Below, in pieces: positions 17,591 to 25,640 of a stretch of DNA of 64,000 nt. Source of the stretch: DASQHY01 sp035602605. Its GTDB lineage: Bacteria; Acidobacteriota; Terriglobia; Acidiferrales; UBA7541. Made by a program: the position numbers and the translations under genes. How positions within the stretch are numbered: position 1 is the stretch's first letter; each line of letters begins with the position of its first letter. Location: positions 62,001 through 126,000 of the forward strand of contig DATNLZ010000088.1 of NCBI GenBank assembly GCA_035602605.1, in the 5' to 3' direction. Below the pieces are notes generated by a model. That model did no database searches. It was not told the DNA's origin and saw only the letters and a list, made by a program, of their open reading frames with translations.

Positions 17591-18070
17591 TCACGCGATG
17601 GTTCGCAGGTATTCCAGGAGACGATTGAAACTCTGGGACAGACCTTCCTTCATCCCCGTTTGGAGCGCCGCGTCGCGAGCCTCTTTGGACGGGTAGAGAA
17701 TGGTGAGCGTGATCGTCGTCTTGCCATCCTCCTCGGTGAGGATCAACGTGTTGAGCGTTTCGGGCCATGTACCACCCCAGGACTCGGTGGAAACGAGCCG
17801 CTCTGGCGGCTTGATCTCTTTATACACACCGCGGATCTCCATCTCGGTGCCGTCGCCACGGCGCCACACGCAGCGATGCGCCCCGCCCGGGCGGAGATCG
17901 ATCTCGCAGACGGGCATCGTCCAGCCTTCTGGATCGAGCATCCAACGTGGCAGATGTTTGGGGTTGGTCCAGGCGTCAAAAACGAGCCTGCGTGGGGCAT
18001 CGAAGACGCGTGTCACCACAGCTTCGCGGTCGGTGGGCGTGCTTACTTTCAAGGCTCCGGCGTTGTTCAT
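17591..18070 (-). CDS. SRPBCC (AHSA1-like) domain protein
   Basis: 159-residue START/SRPBCC-fold protein of the AHSA1 (activator of Hsp90 ATPase C-terminal) group. Typical motifs are seen: VVTRVFDAPRRLVFDAWTNP, HLPRWMLDPEGWTMPVCEID, DLRPGGAHRCVWR and VYKEIKPPERLVSTESW. Members bind hydrophobic ligands in a helix-grip cavity; the ligand here is unknown. GAGGAG stands 7 bases before the ATG. It is 12 bases downstream of an ArsR gene on the same strand, the standard two-gene arrangement in which the ArsR member represses both. Confidence 0.88.
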   Translation of the reverse strand: MNNAGALKVSTPTDREAVVTRVFDAPRRLVFDAWTNPKHLPRWMLDPEGWTMPVCEIDLRPGGAHRCVWRRGDGTEMEIRGVYKEIKPPERLVSTESWGGTWPETLNTLILTEEDGKTTITLTILYPSKEARDAALQTGMKEGLSQSFNRLLEYLRTIA

Positions 18071-18082
18071 CGCTAGTCTCCT

Positions 18083-18439
18083 CTATCGTTTGGTGTGTGC
18101 ATGTTTCTTCTCCAGGGTCTTTAGCTCATCGAGCAGCGTATCGAGGCGCTGGAAGTTGCTCGCCCAGATCTGACGGTAACGATCCAGCCATCCGGCGGCT
18201 TCGGCGAGCGACTTGCCTTCGATCCGGCGCGGCCGTCGCTGTGCGTCGCGGCCGCGCGAAATCAGGCCGGCACGCTCCAGCACCTTGAGGTGCTTGGAGA
18301 TCGCGGGCTGACTCATCGCGAACGGCTTGGCCAGCTCGGTCACCGATGCCTCGCCGGACGCGAGGCGTGCAAGAATCGCTCGCCGAGTAGGATCGGCAAG
18401 GGCTGCGAACGTTGCATTGAGCCGCTGAGAGGTGGTCAT
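18083..18439 (-). CDS. ArsR-family transcriptional repressor
   Basis: A 118-residue winged-helix regulator without the metal-binding cysteines of the arsenic sensors. The helix-turn-helix is in ATFAALADPTRRAILARLAS, SVTELAKPFAMSQPAISKHL and KVLERAGLISRGRDAQRR. The C-terminal helix has AAGWLDRYRQIWASNFQRLD, as in ArsR members paired with AHSA1 proteins. I chose the ATG at 18439 (MTTSQRLNATFAAL) because a promoter lies upstream with its predicted start point near 18463; in-frame codons further upstream would lie inside that promoter. The ribosome site is weak. It probably represses itself and the SRPBCC gene. Confidence 0.88.
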   Translation of the reverse strand: MTTSQRLNATFAALADPTRRAILARLASGEASVTELAKPFAMSQPAISKHLKVLERAGLISRGRDAQRRPRRIEGKSLAEAAGWLDRYRQIWASNFQRLDTLLDELKTLEKKHAHTKR

Positions 18440-18450
18440 TACATAACTCA

Positions 18451-18499
18451 AAGGTTTTACAACCTTATAGTTATACACGATTCGACGGAGTGTCGTCAA
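18451..18499 (-). promoter_or_regulatory. Promoter and operator of the arsR-SRPBCC operon
   Basis: On the minus strand TTGACG (18499-18494) and TATAAC (18475-18470) are separated by 18 bases. A perfect inverted repeat, AAGGTT-TTAC-AACCTT at 18451-18466, lies just beyond the -10 box, over the expected transcription start and 12 bases before the ATG. That is the right place for an autorepressing ArsR protein. Confidence 0.6.
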
Positions 18500-18886
18500 G
18501 CCCCTGCTGCACCCGATCACGTCGCGAACCGCAGTGCCGAGTGCGTCTTCCAGTTGTCTTCCATTTTCTCTGGATCCCCAACCAAAGAATGTGCCACGGA
18601 TCCAAGTGGCCTATGCTGGGATAGGGCGGGGGCCGAATAAACGAGAAAACTTCATGAGGGTTTTGCGACAGATCCGCTGTCGTGAAGAGGCAAATAATAA
18701 TGACGAGAGCGCATACGATTCTGTCTTCAGCAGCTCGTTCCAAATGGTCGGTGGCATCCCGGATCTTCGCGTTGGCCTATTCCGACGCGATGTCGTGCCC
18801 GATCCGCTACCGGACCCTGCACTCGAACGCGCGTTGCAAGGGCGGATGCGTGCCAGGCGCGGGACGTTCTCCCTGCGGATGATCGT
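18500..18886. other. Intergenic region
   Basis: About 387 bases between the arsR promoter and the end of the TetR-type gene. Plus-strand frames run through it but continue antisense into the TetR gene and show no family motif. I see no gene or clear signal here. Confidence 0.5.
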
Positions 18887-19504
18887 TCACGATGGCCTCG
18901 CTCGATTGGGTCGGGCACTTTTCGCGCGAATCTTGTGTTCCAAGTGTTCCTCGAGGTGCTGTCGAATGCCGCGTAACGGTTCGTCATCGTTTTGGAGGCG
19001 ACTGATCAACAATGCTCCTTCCAGGGAGCCGATGATCAGTTGAGATAGTCTTCGCGGGTCAACCTGTGGATCGATCTGTCGTTTCTTGATTCCCTCTGAA
19101 GTGATGCTGGACAGACGCGCGGTCCAGCTTTGCAAGGCCTTTCTGGCTCGCGCTCGCAGCACCGTGTTTCCGTCGTCTGCTTCGACGGCGGTGTTCATCA
19201 GCGGGCAGCCCCCAGGCACCAGTCCTGCTCGCGTCTCAACAAAATTGTTGATCATCTTTTTCAAGCGGTTCACGCTGTCGGGTACCTCCTCGCCGCCATC
19301 CAACCTTCCTCTCGCGGCTCTTTCCCATGAATAGTCGAAGGCTTCGGTCGCCAATTCTTCCTTGCTCGAGAAATGGCGGTAGATTCCGCCCTTCTGAAGT
19401 CCAGTGGCTTTCATCAGATCCGAAAGGGAAGTTCCCGCATAGCCCTTCTGGTTGAATAGCGGTGCGGCCTTCTGGACAATCTCGCGCCTGGTCGCAATTC
19501 TAAC
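18887..19504 (-). pseudogene. TetR/AcrR regulator that has lost its start codon
   Basis: The minus-strand frame reads TRREIVQKAAPLFNQKGY at its N-terminus, then AGTSLSDLMKATGLQKGGIYRHFSSKEELA, a complete TetR helix-turn-helix, followed by a normal ligand-binding domain with LVPGGCPLMNTAVEADD (the YfiR/AcuR-like TetR_C pattern). The frame is open up to a TGA at 19505-19507 but has no ATG, GTG or TTG before the helix-turn-helix; the first ATG (19414) would remove helices 1 and 2. The DNA directly upstream is a fragment of an unrelated gene on the other strand (19496-19663), so the start was cut off by a rearrangement. A rare ATT start is the only way it could still be made. Confidence 0.65.
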
Positions 19505-19663
19505 TCAGTCTCCGTGCTACTCGGCAACGGTGACGGAACGTTCCAGCCCACCCTAAATTTTCCCGTCGGCACCGGTCCTTTTTCCCTTGCAGTCGCTGAC
19601 TTCAATGGTGACAAGGTGCTAGCTTAGCTAGACCTAGCTATAGCCAAATCTGAGACTCTCTAA
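19496..19663 (+). pseudogene. FG-GAP/VCBS repeat fragment
   Basis: The plus strand reads NSVSVLLGNGDGTF then LAVADFNGD, one full FG-GAP repeat unit of the kind found in large secreted integrin-like propellers. After DFNGD the frame goes K-V-L-A, meets TAG at 19625-19627 and continues in frame with LDLAIAKSETL before TAA. The canonical order is DFNGDGKLDLAIA, so a small insertion with a stop is visible. No rest of the gene is nearby. It abuts the broken TetR gene head to head. Confidence 0.7.
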
Positions 19664-19667
19664 ATAG

Positions 19668-19862
19668 GCAAAAGAACAGGACCAGTCCGAAGCGCCGGTC
19701 GTGGTGTCCCCTAAATGCTTCCGCGCACTGGGGGATCGCTGGTCGCTGCTGATTGTCCGCGACAGGATGCTGCGGAACTTTCGCACCTACTCTCACGAAA
19801 GAATTGCGACCAACATATTGGCAGATCGTTTGCGGAAGCTGGAAAATCCGGCGACTTGCTAA
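19668..19862 (+). pseudogene. HxlR-family regulator fragment
   Basis: The open plus-strand frame contains KCFRALGDRWSLLIVRDRML followed by RNFRTYSHERIATNILADRL and RKLEN, then a stop. This is the winged-helix core of HxlR-type regulators (GDRWxLLIVRD and NILADRLRKLE are family hallmarks). The expected strand between FRTY and ERIATN is shortened by a few residues, no start codon with a ribosome site precedes it, and the C-terminal half is missing. It is therefore a remnant. It lies directly after the FG-GAP remnant and before the VOC gene, whose 3' end faces it. Confidence 0.7.
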
Positions 19863-19873
19863 GCCGTGCTCCG

Positions 19874-20236
19874 TCAGGCGCCTTGTTGGAATAGGCCGAT
19901 CACGTTTCCTGCCGGGTCGCTGAATCTGGCAGTGATCTCAGGTGCGTCCGCGCCAATCGGCTGCACGATCTGGCCCCCGTGGGCAACGATCGCGTCTATG
20001 GTCGCGGCCACGCTGTCAACCATGACGTAAAACAGAAGACCGGGCTTCGGGGAGGGCGGCCGCCCGAGTACCCACGTGCCGCTAACTTCGCCGACTGTGT
20101 CATCAAAGGCGGTGCTGCCATCGCCGCGTATTCGGACGCTCCAGCCAAAGACCCGCTTGTAGAAGTCGGCCGAACGCGCAACGTCAGTAGCAGGCATTTC
20201 GATGTAGCAGATCTTACCGTTTGCAAATGTAGGCAT
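19874..20236 (-). CDS. VOC-family (glyoxalase-like) protein
   Basis: A 120-residue vicinal-oxygen-chelate protein. The two beta-alpha-beta-beta-beta modules are visible: KICYIEMPATDVARSADFYK and RVFGWSVRIRGDGSTAFDD in the first, YVMVDSVAATIDAIVAHGGQ and ARFSDPAGNVIGLFQ in the second. The glutamate in YIEMPA and the acidic FSDPAGN end fit metal-binding positions of the family. Similar proteins include glyoxalase-like and antibiotic-resistance VOC proteins, so the substrate is not predictable. GGAGGATTT precedes the ATG at ideal spacing. It is monocistronic as far as can be seen. Confidence 0.87.
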   Translation of the reverse strand: MPTFANGKICYIEMPATDVARSADFYKRVFGWSVRIRGDGSTAFDDTVGEVSGTWVLGRPPSPKPGLLFYVMVDSVAATIDAIVAHGGQIVQPIGADAPEITARFSDPAGNVIGLFQQGA

Positions 20237-20396
20237 AAATCCTCCTCACCGAGTGTTGTCAATCTAAAGAGATTTCCCCATTCCTCCGAGCACAGCAGGT
20301 GTAGCGGTTCTCGACAGTGGCCGCAACGCCAAGCCCGAACCACGCGAACCTTCCGGATTTTCGATCCTCCACCCCAAGTCAATCGATGTGGCGAAA

Positions 20397-20600
20397 TCAT
20401 CGATTAAGCCTCAGAAGTAGACAGCCTCCGATAAACGAGAGGATCCCCATAACCACGACAGCGGCTATGCCCGTCCAAACAGCGGGGCTCTGGACAGCTT
20501 CGTGAGATACCTCAACAAGGATGTGATGCAGTAGATGTCCTCCAAAGCCCAGTGTGACGAGTAAGACAGCAACTCCGCTCAAAATATTTAGGATGCGCAT
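20397..20600 (-). CDS. Small two-helix membrane protein
   Basis: 67 residues with two hydrophobic helices, about 5-24 (NILSGVAVLLVTLGFGGHLL) and 42-63 (TGIAAVVVMGILSFIGGCLL), joined by a short acidic and histidine-containing loop. It starts 12 bases after the stop of the ankyrin gene and has AGAGGG before the ATG, so the two are probably co-transcribed. No family is recognised. Confidence 0.6.
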   Translation of the reverse strand: MRILNILSGVAVLLVTLGFGGHLLHHILVEVSHEAVQSPAVWTGIAAVVVMGILSFIGGCLLLRLNR

Positions 20601-20612
20601 CCGTTGGTCCCT

Positions 20613-22163
20613 CTACAAACCTTGTGCATGTCGCCGTAGCAGATCGCGTACCGAATCGCTGGCTTCCAGGTCGTCGGTCAGTTTTGGCGCCTTGGCCCCG
20701 GCGTCGAGCAGCGCCTGCACCGTGGCCACGTAGTCTCCCGTGTTCCGATGCCAGCTGTTTTCCGATCCGTGAAGCGCCGAGCCGAGCGCAGTGATTTCAT
20801 GCTGGTTATCGTTCCTTTCGATTTGTGGACCATACCGCAGAATTTCTCGAACGATTTCTGCGTTGCCATGCCACGCAGCCCACTGCAGCGGCGTCATGCC
20901 ATACTCGCCCCTTGTGTCCACGGGCCAACCTGCGGCGAGCATGAGCCGCAGGGCGGCGGTGTTGTTGTTTTGCGCGGCGTCTGGCAGCCGGCGGCGGTCG
21001 TCATCCGATAATGTCACGCTCAGATCCGGACGGCTGGCCAGCAAAGTGCGGAAGATTGCTTCATCGCCCAGCTCACATGCCTGCGCTAGTTTCACGTCCT
21101 CCGGACTATGCCCCATGAGAAATTCGAAAACCTCCGCATGGCCGAAGTCGCGGGCGACTTGGTGCGGTGTTCTACCCCGCCCAAACAGATAGATGTAGAT
21201 CGTGCCGCCGCTTCGGGGATCCTGTTTCCGGAAACACACCTCGGAGACGCGAGTTCGGATGCAGGCAGGATCGGCGTCCAGGTGCCGGCGCACCAGTTGC
21301 AGATCGCCCAGAGCGGCTCCCATGAGGACGTCGGTCCGGCAACCCTGAGCCACGAGATAGCACGCGATATCCTGGCGGTCCTGGGGATAATGTCGGGCCT
21401 GAACAACGCGCAGCATGTGCTGTGCCGGCGTGGATTCGTGCTGGATGTCGCGCGCATCAATGTCGGCCCCATGTTCGAGCAGGTATTGCGCGATCTCAAT
21501 GGTGGAGGCGAAATGCAGAGGGGTTTGGCCGTTCGCGCCGCGAGCGCGGACTACCGCGGTATCCGCCTTCACCAGTTCCTGCAGCTTCTCGAACATTCCC
21601 AGGCGTGCCGCCGAGTGTGCGTCCACCATGGCGCCGCGCTCGATCAGAAACGCGGCCATTTCAGGCGAGCACTCGTCAAGAACACTCATACCTCCGGCCC
21701 ACGATCGGCTCCTCGCATTGATATCCGCGCCCGCTCGGAGTAGCACATCGATGGTCTTTCGATCACTTCGCTGCACGGCGGCGAGAATTGCCTGCATGCC
21801 TTCGCCGTAGTTAGCCATGGGTTCGTTGATCCGGGCCTTCCATTCGGGATGGTCTTCGAGCACTCGGGCCACCTTGCCAGCATCGCTGGCGCAAACCGCG
21901 GCAGAGAGCAGTTCGGCGGGCTGGCGCACGCGTGCGAGAGAATCCACGTGCTCTTTCAGCTCCGGCCAACTGGCAAAGCTGTACTCGAGGGCAATGACGT
22001 GTTGTGCCTCGGCGAGTTTCGGACTGGCCGTCGCCGACAGCGACACGAGGGAACGGAAGCGCTCTATGGCGGCGGGTTCGCCCACCTGAACGTCATGCAG
22101 GAGTTTTTTGGCTTGTTTCTTGAGATGTTCGAGGTTTGGGTTTGCTGGTAATTCGCGAGACAT
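20613..22163 (-). CDS. Ankyrin-repeat protein
   Basis: A 516-residue soluble protein. The N-terminus has the pattern LEHLKKQAKKLLHDVQVGEP AIERF, a helical domain that often precedes ankyrin repeats in Acidobacteria and Verrucomicrobia. Ankyrin units follow from about residue 90 to the end, for example TIDVLLRAGADINARSRS, TPLHFASTIEIAQYLLEHGA and TPLQWAAWHGNAEIVREILR. No signal peptide is seen. Ankyrin proteins mediate protein-protein contacts and the partner is unknown. AAGGAGG lies 4 bases before the ATG at 22163, and a GTG directly upstream of it is less likely. The small membrane protein gene follows. Confidence 0.88.
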   Translation of the reverse strand: MSRELPANPNLEHLKKQAKKLLHDVQVGEPAAIERFRSLVSLSATASPKLAEAQHVIALEYSFASWPELKEHVDSLARVRQPAELLSAAVCASDAGKVARVLEDHPEWKARINEPMANYGEGMQAILAAVQRSDRKTIDVLLRAGADINARSRSWAGGMSVLDECSPEMAAFLIERGAMVDAHSAARLGMFEKLQELVKADTAVVRARGANGQTPLHFASTIEIAQYLLEHGADIDARDIQHESTPAQHMLRVVQARHYPQDRQDIACYLVAQGCRTDVLMGAALGDLQLVRRHLDADPACIRTRVSEVCFRKQDPRSGGTIYIYLFGRGRTPHQVARDFGHAEVFEFLMGHSPEDVKLAQACELGDEAIFRTLLASRPDLSVTLSDDDRRRLPDAAQNNNTAALRLMLAAGWPVDTRGEYGMTPLQWAAWHGNAEIVREILRYGPQIERNDNQHEITALGSALHGSENSWHRNTGDYVATVQALLDAGAKAPKLTDDLEASDSVRDLLRRHAQGL

Positions 22164-22365
22164 CACGCCTCCTTCTTATCGCCCTGTGTCCGCTATAACG
22201 GGCAGAAGTGAGGTTGATGTTCGGTACCGCCAAAAAGCTCAGGTGGGATCGTCCCTTCCCGCGGACGGGATGCACCCTGAATTGCGCTGCAAGTGTATTA
22301 GGAACGCCCGCAAGACACAAGGGTTGACATTCGGAAAGAACCGAACGCGTGTTAAATCCTTTTGA

Positions 22366-23418
22366 TCAGGCGCCCGCGTGGCCCACGGCTAGCTCTTTCC
22401 GGACGATAGGAACGACGCGTGTGCCGAGGATCTCGATGGCCCGCAACATCTTCTCGTGCGGAAGTGTCGAGACACCCATTTGGAATGTGATTCGAGAGAT
22501 GCCGCCGAGAACCTCATTCTCATAAAGGATCTTTTCGGCGACGGTTTCGGCGTCACCGATCAACAGCGCACCAGTGGAACCTCGCTGGGCGTCGAACTGC
22601 GCCCTGGTAGTCGGTGGCCAGCCACGTTCCTTGCCGATCTCGTTGAAGGTGTGCGCGTAGCCGGGATAGAAGACGTCTGCGGCTTGCTCGGTGGTGTCTG
22701 CGAGAAACCCGATGGAGTGAACACCCACCGCGAGTCGCTCGGGAGAGTGACCGGCACGGCGGCCGGCCTCGCGGTAGAGGTCGATCAGAGGGCGGAAGCG
22801 CGCGGGTTCGCCGCCGATGATAGCGACCATGAGAGGGAGTCCGAGCATACCGGCGCGAACGAAGGAGGTGGGAGTGCCGCCGACGCCGACCCATATGGGC
22901 AGGGGATCCTGCAGAGGGCGAGGGTAGATGGCCTGACCAATGAGAGGCGGGCGGTGCTTGCCGGACCATGTCACGTGTTTGTTTTTACGGATGGTCAGAA
23001 GTAGTTCGAGTTTTTCAGCGAACAGTGAGTCGTAGTCTTCAAGGCGCAAGCCGAAGAGGGGATAGGACTCGATAAAGGAGCCGCGGCCGGCAACGATTTC
23101 AGCACGGCCCCGAGAGATGAGGTCCAGAGTGGCAAATTCCTGAAAGACGCGCACCGGGTCGGAGGCACTGAGAACGGTAACTGCGCTCGTGAGGCGAATG
23201 CTTTTGGTGCGTGCAGCGGCAGCGGAGAGGATTACGGCTGGGGCCGAGTCTAGAAACTCCGCGCGGTGATGTTCGCCGATGCCGAAGACGTCGAGGCCGA
23301 TGCGATCGGCGAGCTCGATCTCTTCCAGAAGATGGTGCATGCGCTCAACGGGGCTGAGCGTCAGTCCCGTGGCCGGGTCGGACATGGCTGCTGCGAAGCT
23401 GTCGATGCCGATCTGCAT
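22366..23418 (-). CDS. LLM-class flavin-dependent oxidoreductase
   Basis: 350-residue luciferase-like monooxygenase-fold enzyme that would use reduced FMN or F420-type flavin. Motifs of the family include IELADRIGLDVFGIGEHHRA near the N-terminus, AAARTKSIRLTSAVTVLSAS, GRAEIVAGRGSFIESYPLFG and PIWVGVGGTPTSFVRAG. The EHHR motif and the SAVTVLS strand are characteristic of group 1 bacterial luciferase relatives. The substrate cannot be inferred. It stands alone between the ankyrin operon and the DoxX/AzoR genes. The intervals on both sides (about 200 bases each) hold nothing recognisable. Confidence 0.9.
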   Translation of the reverse strand: MQIGIDSFAAAMSDPATGLTLSPVERMHHLLEEIELADRIGLDVFGIGEHHRAEFLDSAPAVILSAAAARTKSIRLTSAVTVLSASDPVRVFQEFATLDLISRGRAEIVAGRGSFIESYPLFGLRLEDYDSLFAEKLELLLTIRKNKHVTWSGKHRPPLIGQAIYPRPLQDPLPIWVGVGGTPTSFVRAGMLGLPLMVAIIGGEPARFRPLIDLYREAGRRAGHSPERLAVGVHSIGFLADTTEQAADVFYPGYAHTFNEIGKERGWPPTTRAQFDAQRGSTGALLIGDAETVAEKILYENEVLGGISRITFQMGVSTLPHEKMLRAIEILGTRVVPIVRKELAVGHAGA

Positions 23419-23616
23419 CTGGACGACTCCTTTATGTGGGACCCGCCTGGATTGTTCAGCGCGGCCGCGGAAAGCGTGGTGAACCGGACGAACCGCTCAA
23501 CGCCGGGCATTCTGGCAAACCGCGGAAACCAAGCGGCAAATTTTGAAAGGAACGGGAGACGTCACGCCGTTCACTGCGTTACGCTTCCCGAACGATTTGC
23601 CCGAATGCTGCTCTTG

Positions 23617-23997
23617 TTACACCGCGCGTTGAACAACGATTCCGGCGAGGTGCTGCTTGTTTCGGACCGCCAAAATCGCCCAAAGGACGACCACGACAAT
23701 CGCCAGGGGAAGCCCGGCTGGCGCCATGAGAGCGTGGAAGAAAAAGATGTTCACGATCACGGGTCCAAGAAGCACGAGCGCCAGCGGCACAAAGCGGTTC
23801 ACCAAGAGCAGCAGTCCTCCGATGACCTGAACGCCGAAAATGACCACCCAGTAGTGGGAGGCGAAGAGCGCGCCTATGAACTGGCCGGCGAGACCCGTTG
23901 GAGGCGGCATGGGAATGAAGTGCAGAAATCCGTTCAAGCCAAAGACCAGGAAGATCAAGCCCAACAGTAAACGTGCGATCAATGATGCAATTTTCAT
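23617..23997 (-). CDS. DoxX-like integral membrane protein
   Basis: 126-residue protein with four hydrophobic helices (IASLIARLLLGLIFLVFGL, an amphipathic HFIP MPPP loop, WVVIFGVQVIGGLLLLVN, FVPLALVLLGPVIVNIFFFH, LAIVVVVLWAILAV). This is the DoxX fold, found in membrane components linked to thiosulfate:quinone reduction and redox stress. I set the start at 23997 because MKIASLIAR follows GAGGAG; the longer frame upstream runs into azoR. It lies downstream of azoR on the same strand, 31 bases away, so the pair likely forms a quinone-stress operon. Confidence 0.85.
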   Translation of the reverse strand: MKIASLIARLLLGLIFLVFGLNGFLHFIPMPPPTGLAGQFIGALFASHYWVVIFGVQVIGGLLLLVNRFVPLALVLLGPVIVNIFFFHALMAPAGLPLAIVVVVLWAILAVRNKQHLAGIVVQRAV

Positions 23998-24028
23998 TTT
24001 ATTCTCCTCAACCGTAGATTTGTATTGC

Positions 24029-24655
24029 TCAGAGACTCGCGTGCGCATGCACCTTTTCAAGCGAAGACGCGAGGAAGGTTTGTGGATCCACCTTTCCGGT
24101 CATCAATTGCGCGGTGCCTTCAGCGGCGATGATCGTTACGTCCGTGATGCCCATGAACCCGAAGACCGTTCGCAAATACGGCGTCACAAAGTTGAATGAA
24201 GCCAGGGCGGTCCCGTGCTCGTACACACCGCCGCTCGCGATCAGCAGGGTCGCTTTTTTGCCGGTCAGCAATCCCGTGGGGCCGTTTGCCGTGTACGCAA
24301 AGGTCTTCCCGGCGCGTGCCACCTGATCGATCCACAGCTTGAGCGTCGAAGGAATGCTGAAATTGTGCATGGGAACGCCAAAGACGTACTCATCGGTGTG
24401 CTGCAAGTCGGCAATCAATGAATCTGAGAGCGCCAGCGCGCTCTTCTGGTCCGCAGTGCGCGCCTCCGCAGGTGTGTATGCGGCACCCACCCAGAAACCG
24501 TCAACCACGGGAATGTCTAACTTAGTCAGGTCCCGCGAGATTACTTTGCCGCGAGGATGAGCGTTGTGCCAGGCATCCGCAAATTTCTCCGTGAGCTTTC
24601 GAGATATGGATTGTTCACCCATAGGGCTAGAGTCGACCTTCAGTAAAGTGGTCAT
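24029..24655 (-). CDS. azoR: FMN-dependent NADH:quinone oxidoreductase (azoreductase)
   Basis: 208-residue flavodoxin-fold enzyme of the AzoR family, which reduces quinones and azo dyes with NADH. The FMN-binding start LLKVDSSPMGEQSISRKLTE, the stretch YVFGVPMHNFSIPSTLKLWI (FMN isoalloxazine loop), DQVARAGKTFAYTANGPTG and LIASGGVYEHGT are all family hallmarks. The ATG at 24655 has GGAGG 9 bases upstream; the frame extends further but only into the promoter. It is divergent from a TetR-type regulator and upstream of a DoxX gene, the usual layout of a quinone- or electrophile-responsive unit. Confidence 0.93.
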   Translation of the reverse strand: MTTLLKVDSSPMGEQSISRKLTEKFADAWHNAHPRGKVISRDLTKLDIPVVDGFWVGAAYTPAEARTADQKSALALSDSLIADLQHTDEYVFGVPMHNFSIPSTLKLWIDQVARAGKTFAYTANGPTGLLTGKKATLLIASGGVYEHGTALASFNFVTPYLRTVFGFMGITDVTIIAAEGTAQLMTGKVDPQTFLASSLEKVHAHASL

Positions 24656-24697
24656 TTCCAAATTCCTCCATTCATCAGATGCAGTATAAGCAACAAC

Positions 24698-24753
24698 TGT
24701 TGTATAACACAACAAGCGTATCTTAATCAACAGCCGATGCGTTGTGCTATAAT
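24698..24753. promoter_or_regulatory. Divergent azoR/tetR promoter region with palindrome
   Basis: The 118-base divergent space has a perfect palindrome TGTTGT-ATAAC-ACAACA at 24698-24714. It lies in the spacer of a plausible azoR promoter on the minus strand (TTGTGT, 18 bases, TATACT). A related half-site GTTGTGCTATA lies at 24741-24751, where TATAAT (24748-24753) would be the -10 box of the regulator gene. Two similar operators on two facing promoters would let the TetR protein control both genes. Confidence 0.55.
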
Positions 24754-24773
24754 TCAGTGGGGGTAGACGGGAA

Positions 24774-25370
24774 ATGCTTCACCAAGACTGCGGACGACTC
24801 GATCCGCGCATCCGGAGGACTCGCCAGCTCCTACAGGATGCTCTGCGGCGTCTTTTGGAAGAGAAGGAGTTCGACAAGATCTCGGTGCAAGACATCACCG
24901 AGGTCGCCACGCTAAACCGCGCGACCTTTTATGCACACTATCCAGACAAATTCGCCCTGCTCGGAGAGTTAATCCGGGTAAGCTTCCTTCAGCTTCTGGC
25001 CCAAAGGAATGTGCGGTTTGACGGTACCTGTTTATCCGCATTTCAGGTCATTCTTCTGGCGGTTTGCGACTACCTGATTGAAGTGCAAGAGTCGCTTTCC
25101 TCCAAGCAACATCAGTTCGAACCGTTCGTGGAGGCTACCGTAATCGATCAGATCCGCCTCGTTTTGCTGGACGGGTTTCGTCAACACCCCATGGAGCGTC
25201 GCATTTCTCCAGAAATGATCGCCGCCACGGCAAGTTGGGCGATATACGGGGCGGTGAAAGAATGGGTGAATACGCCGGATCGCGTTTCTGCTGAACAATT
25301 CGTTTCCGTGGCAGTAGACCTGGTGCACCCGATCATGATGGCCGGGGTGCAACCGGTCGCAAATATCTGA
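24774..25370 (+). CDS. TetR/AcrR-family transcriptional regulator
   Basis: 198-residue regulator. The helix-turn-helix is in TRQLLQDALRRLLEEKEFDK, ISVQDITEVATLNRATFYAH and YPDKFALLGELI. The C-terminal domain resembles TetR_C_7-type ligand-binding domains (WAIYGAVKEWVNTP), a group often responding to quinones or small electrophiles. The ATG at 24774 has only a weak ribosome site, GACGGGA. It is divergent from azoR, which it probably represses through the palindrome between them. Confidence 0.88.
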   Translation: MLHQDCGRLDPRIRRTRQLLQDALRRLLEEKEFDKISVQDITEVATLNRATFYAHYPDKFALLGELIRVSFLQLLAQRNVRFDGTCLSAFQVILLAVCDYLIEVQESLSSKQHQFEPFVEATVIDQIRLVLLDGFRQHPMERRISPEMIAATASWAIYGAVKEWVNTPDRVSAEQFVSVAVDLVHPIMMAGVQPVANI

Positions 25371-25640
25371 TTCGTGAATCAAGCGTCACCTCTTTATTCG
25401 CAATTTGCCGCCGTTCGCCGCGATTAGCGTGACATTTCTGTGACAGCGCGTACCATTAGCGATTCGTATGGTCATTTTGCTATTTGCAGTGTCATCGAAC
25501 GGAACTTCTCGTTTTCCGGTTAGTGCATGCGGAAGGCTTCGATGGTATAAGGGTGCACATCCTGGACGACCCAAACGGAAAGCCTGGCTTTGATTCAGAG
25601 GCTGGACCACGCGTGCCCAGCGCCGAAGGAGGATCAAACA

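Noticed and set aside
16992..17768. A 258-codon minus-strand frame crossing the space after dctA
   Set aside because: It runs through the long hairpin and through the SRPBCC gene in another frame, with no conserved domain; only the separate membrane-protein remnant in a different frame is recognisable.
25371..25640. Possible mobile-element end before the GH16 gene
   Set aside because: Short repeats such as ATTAGCG occur twice, but there is no transposase fragment or terminal inverted repeat.
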